DNA of 6,302 bases from the NCBI GenBank assembly GCA_020201015.1, contig JAIVHN010000070.1:1-6302 (forward strand), given 5' to 3'. The position numbers and the translations under genes were made by a program. The notes under the pieces were generated by a model. The model was not told the origin of the DNA and ran no database searches. It saw only the letters and a program-made list of their open reading frames with translations. This stretch comes from Spirochaeta sp. Its GTDB lineage: Bacteria; Spirochaetota; Spirochaetia; DSM-27196; SLAA01. This document shows, piece after piece, positions 5,611-6,302 of the stretch (the first letter of the stretch is position 1; each line of letters begins with the position of its first letter).

Positions 5611-5916
5611 ATGAGATTAAGTGCGCGCCAACGCCATACCATTCGCACTGTTGTTCGCCAACACTTTGGGCCAAACGCAGAGGTACGGCTCTTCGGCTCA
5701 AGAACAGACGACACGCGCCGTGGGGGCGATATCGACCTTCTCATCGAGTGCCCGGACATGGATCCAAACTCGCAAAGCGCTGTAGAAGCTAAGCTGCGCA
5801 TCATCAGCTCCCTGCACAAAACAATAGGAGAACGCAAGATCGATATTGTGCTGGCCGGAACTGAATCTGACTCACCAATAGTTCACGCTGCTCGCCAGGA
5901 GGGCCTCCCGCTATGA
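5611..5916 (+). CDS. MNT-type minimal nucleotidyltransferase, antitoxin of a HEPN/MNT pair
   Basis: A 101-residue minimal nucleotidyltransferase. After a short helix (residues 4-18) comes the catalytic signature LFGSRTDDTRRGGDIDLLIE at 27-46, that is GS at 29-30 and the metal-binding pair Asp40 and Asp42. The third carboxylate is Asp78 in KIDIVLAG. In the studied MntA-HepT systems such proteins transfer AMP to a tyrosine of the HEPN partner and so neutralise it; that activity is inferred here. The ATG at 5611 is chosen because the frame stays open to 5449 but the upstream part runs through the divergent promoter region and into the RlpA-like gene, and because the protein from 5611 has the family's usual length. 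The stop TGA (5914-5916) overlaps the ATG of the HEPN gene, a tight translational coupling typical of these pairs. No Shine-Dalgarno is evident. Confidence 0.85.
   Translation: MRLSARQRHTIRTVVRQHFGPNAEVRLFGSRTDDTRRGGDIDLLIECPDMDPNSQSAVEAKLRIISSLHKTIGERKIDIVLAGTESDSPIVHAARQEGLPL
5897..5903 (+). promoter_or_regulatory. Shine-Dalgarno of the HEPN gene inside the MNT coding end
   Basis: AGGAGGG lies nine bases before the ATG at 5913. It is directly followed by CCTCC, so GGAG can pair with CTCC in a small local hairpin that ribosomes finishing the MNT gene would open. Confidence 0.6.
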
Positions 5917-6302
5917 GCGGCTACAATCCTGAGGAACTACGGGCAACCCTCAGATCCGCTATTCAAGAGGGAGAGGCTCACATACGGCAGATAGAACGCG
6001 CCTCAACGGTATTAGCACCACTTTTTCCTCTCACAGCAGATTCACTTCTCAGCTTGTCTGAAGACCAGGTTCCTATTCTTGATCAATTCATCTACAGATT
6101 CACCAAGCTGCAGGACTCCATGGCCTCTCGGCTTCTGCCTACGCTTCATTCGCTGCTGCGGGCAGATAATTCACCGCGCCCCTTCCTGGATATTCTGTCG
6201 TACCTGGAACAGCTTGGTGCCCTGAGCTCGGAGGATCGTTGGCTGTTCTTTCGTGCCTTGCGCAACAACCTGGCGCATGACTACCCGGAGTCTACCCAAC
6301 AG
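5913..6302 (+). CDS. HEPN-domain protein (HepT-like RNase toxin partner of MNT), 3'-truncated by window end
   Basis: The first 130 residues of an all-helical HEPN protein; the frame is still open at the last base. Residues 57-83 (LDQFIYRFTKLQDSMASRL...) and 91-104 (FLDILSYLEQLGAL) match a family often annotated as the antitoxin or toxin component beside MNT nucleotidyltransferases. The key motif is RNNLAHDYP at 117-125, giving R-x4-H-x-Y with Arg117, His122 and Tyr124. In HepT-type toxins Arg and His form the RNase site and the Tyr is the residue AMPylated by the MNT partner. That places catalysis and control in one motif here, by inference. Family members are about 150-160 residues, so only some 20-30 are probably missing. 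The start overlaps the MNT stop (ATGA) and has an AGGAGGG upstream, so both proteins come from one mRNA. Which partner acts as toxin is inferred from studied pairs, not shown. Confidence 0.82.
   Translation, partial: MSGYNPEELRATLRSAIQEGEAHIRQIERASTVLAPLFPLTADSLLSLSEDQVPILDQFIYRFTKLQDSMASRLLPTLHSLLRADNSPRPFLDILSYLEQLGALSSEDRWLFFRALRNNLAHDYPESTQQ

Overview
The window is chromosomal-looking DNA from a Gram-negative (diderm) bacterium of moderate GC, mid-fifties percent by eye and not computed. The diderm inference rests on an RlpA-family DPBB-SPOR protein and a membrane-anchored AsmA/DUF748-like protein carrying a peptidoglycan glycosyltransferase. The phylum cannot be fixed from this sequence. 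The long AsmA-like plus GT51 architecture recalls Myxococcota/Bradymonadota-type proteins, but gammaproteobacteria and spirochaetes are not excluded.

Layout. (1) 1-537 (+): 3' part of the FAD-binding (medium) subunit of a xanthine dehydrogenase/molybdenum hydroxylase, cut by the window edge. (2) 551-1597 (+): a YhdH/AcuI-type medium-chain reductase, probably acrylyl-CoA reductase-like. It lies 13 bp downstream of (1), and a seven-codon start-to-stop mini-ORF bridges the gap. (3) 1609-4719 (-): a 1036-residue protein convergent with (2), with an N-terminal membrane anchor, about 800 residues of AsmA/DUF748-like periplasmic sequence and a C-terminal GT51 transglycosylase domain. It has its own good sigma70-type promoter. 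(4) 4795-5493 (-): an RlpA-like protein with intact catalytic residues and a SPOR domain but no visible signal peptide. (5) 5611-5916 (+) and 5913-6302 (+, cut by the window end): a divergently transcribed MNT nucleotidyltransferase / HEPN pair, overlapping by ATGA.

How the parts relate. The first two genes look like one metabolic transcription unit: a molybdo-flavoenzyme subunit and an NADPH-dependent enoyl-thioester or quinone reductase. The two minus-strand genes form a cell-wall pair, one able to polymerise glycan strands from lipid II and one predicted to bind or cleave denuded septal glycans. The MNT-HEPN pair is an accessory toxin-antitoxin module of the MntA/HepT kind, in which the MNT protein would AMPylate and silence the HEPN RNase.

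No wholly new system is evident. The points most worth following are the AsmA-GT51 fusion with its topology problem, the leaderless (signal-less) RlpA beside the toxin-antitoxin module, the predicted leaderless MNT transcript, and in-frame tandem repeats in both cell-wall genes. No tRNA, rRNA, CRISPR array or insertion sequence was seen, and no gene-free stretch exceeds about 120 bp.
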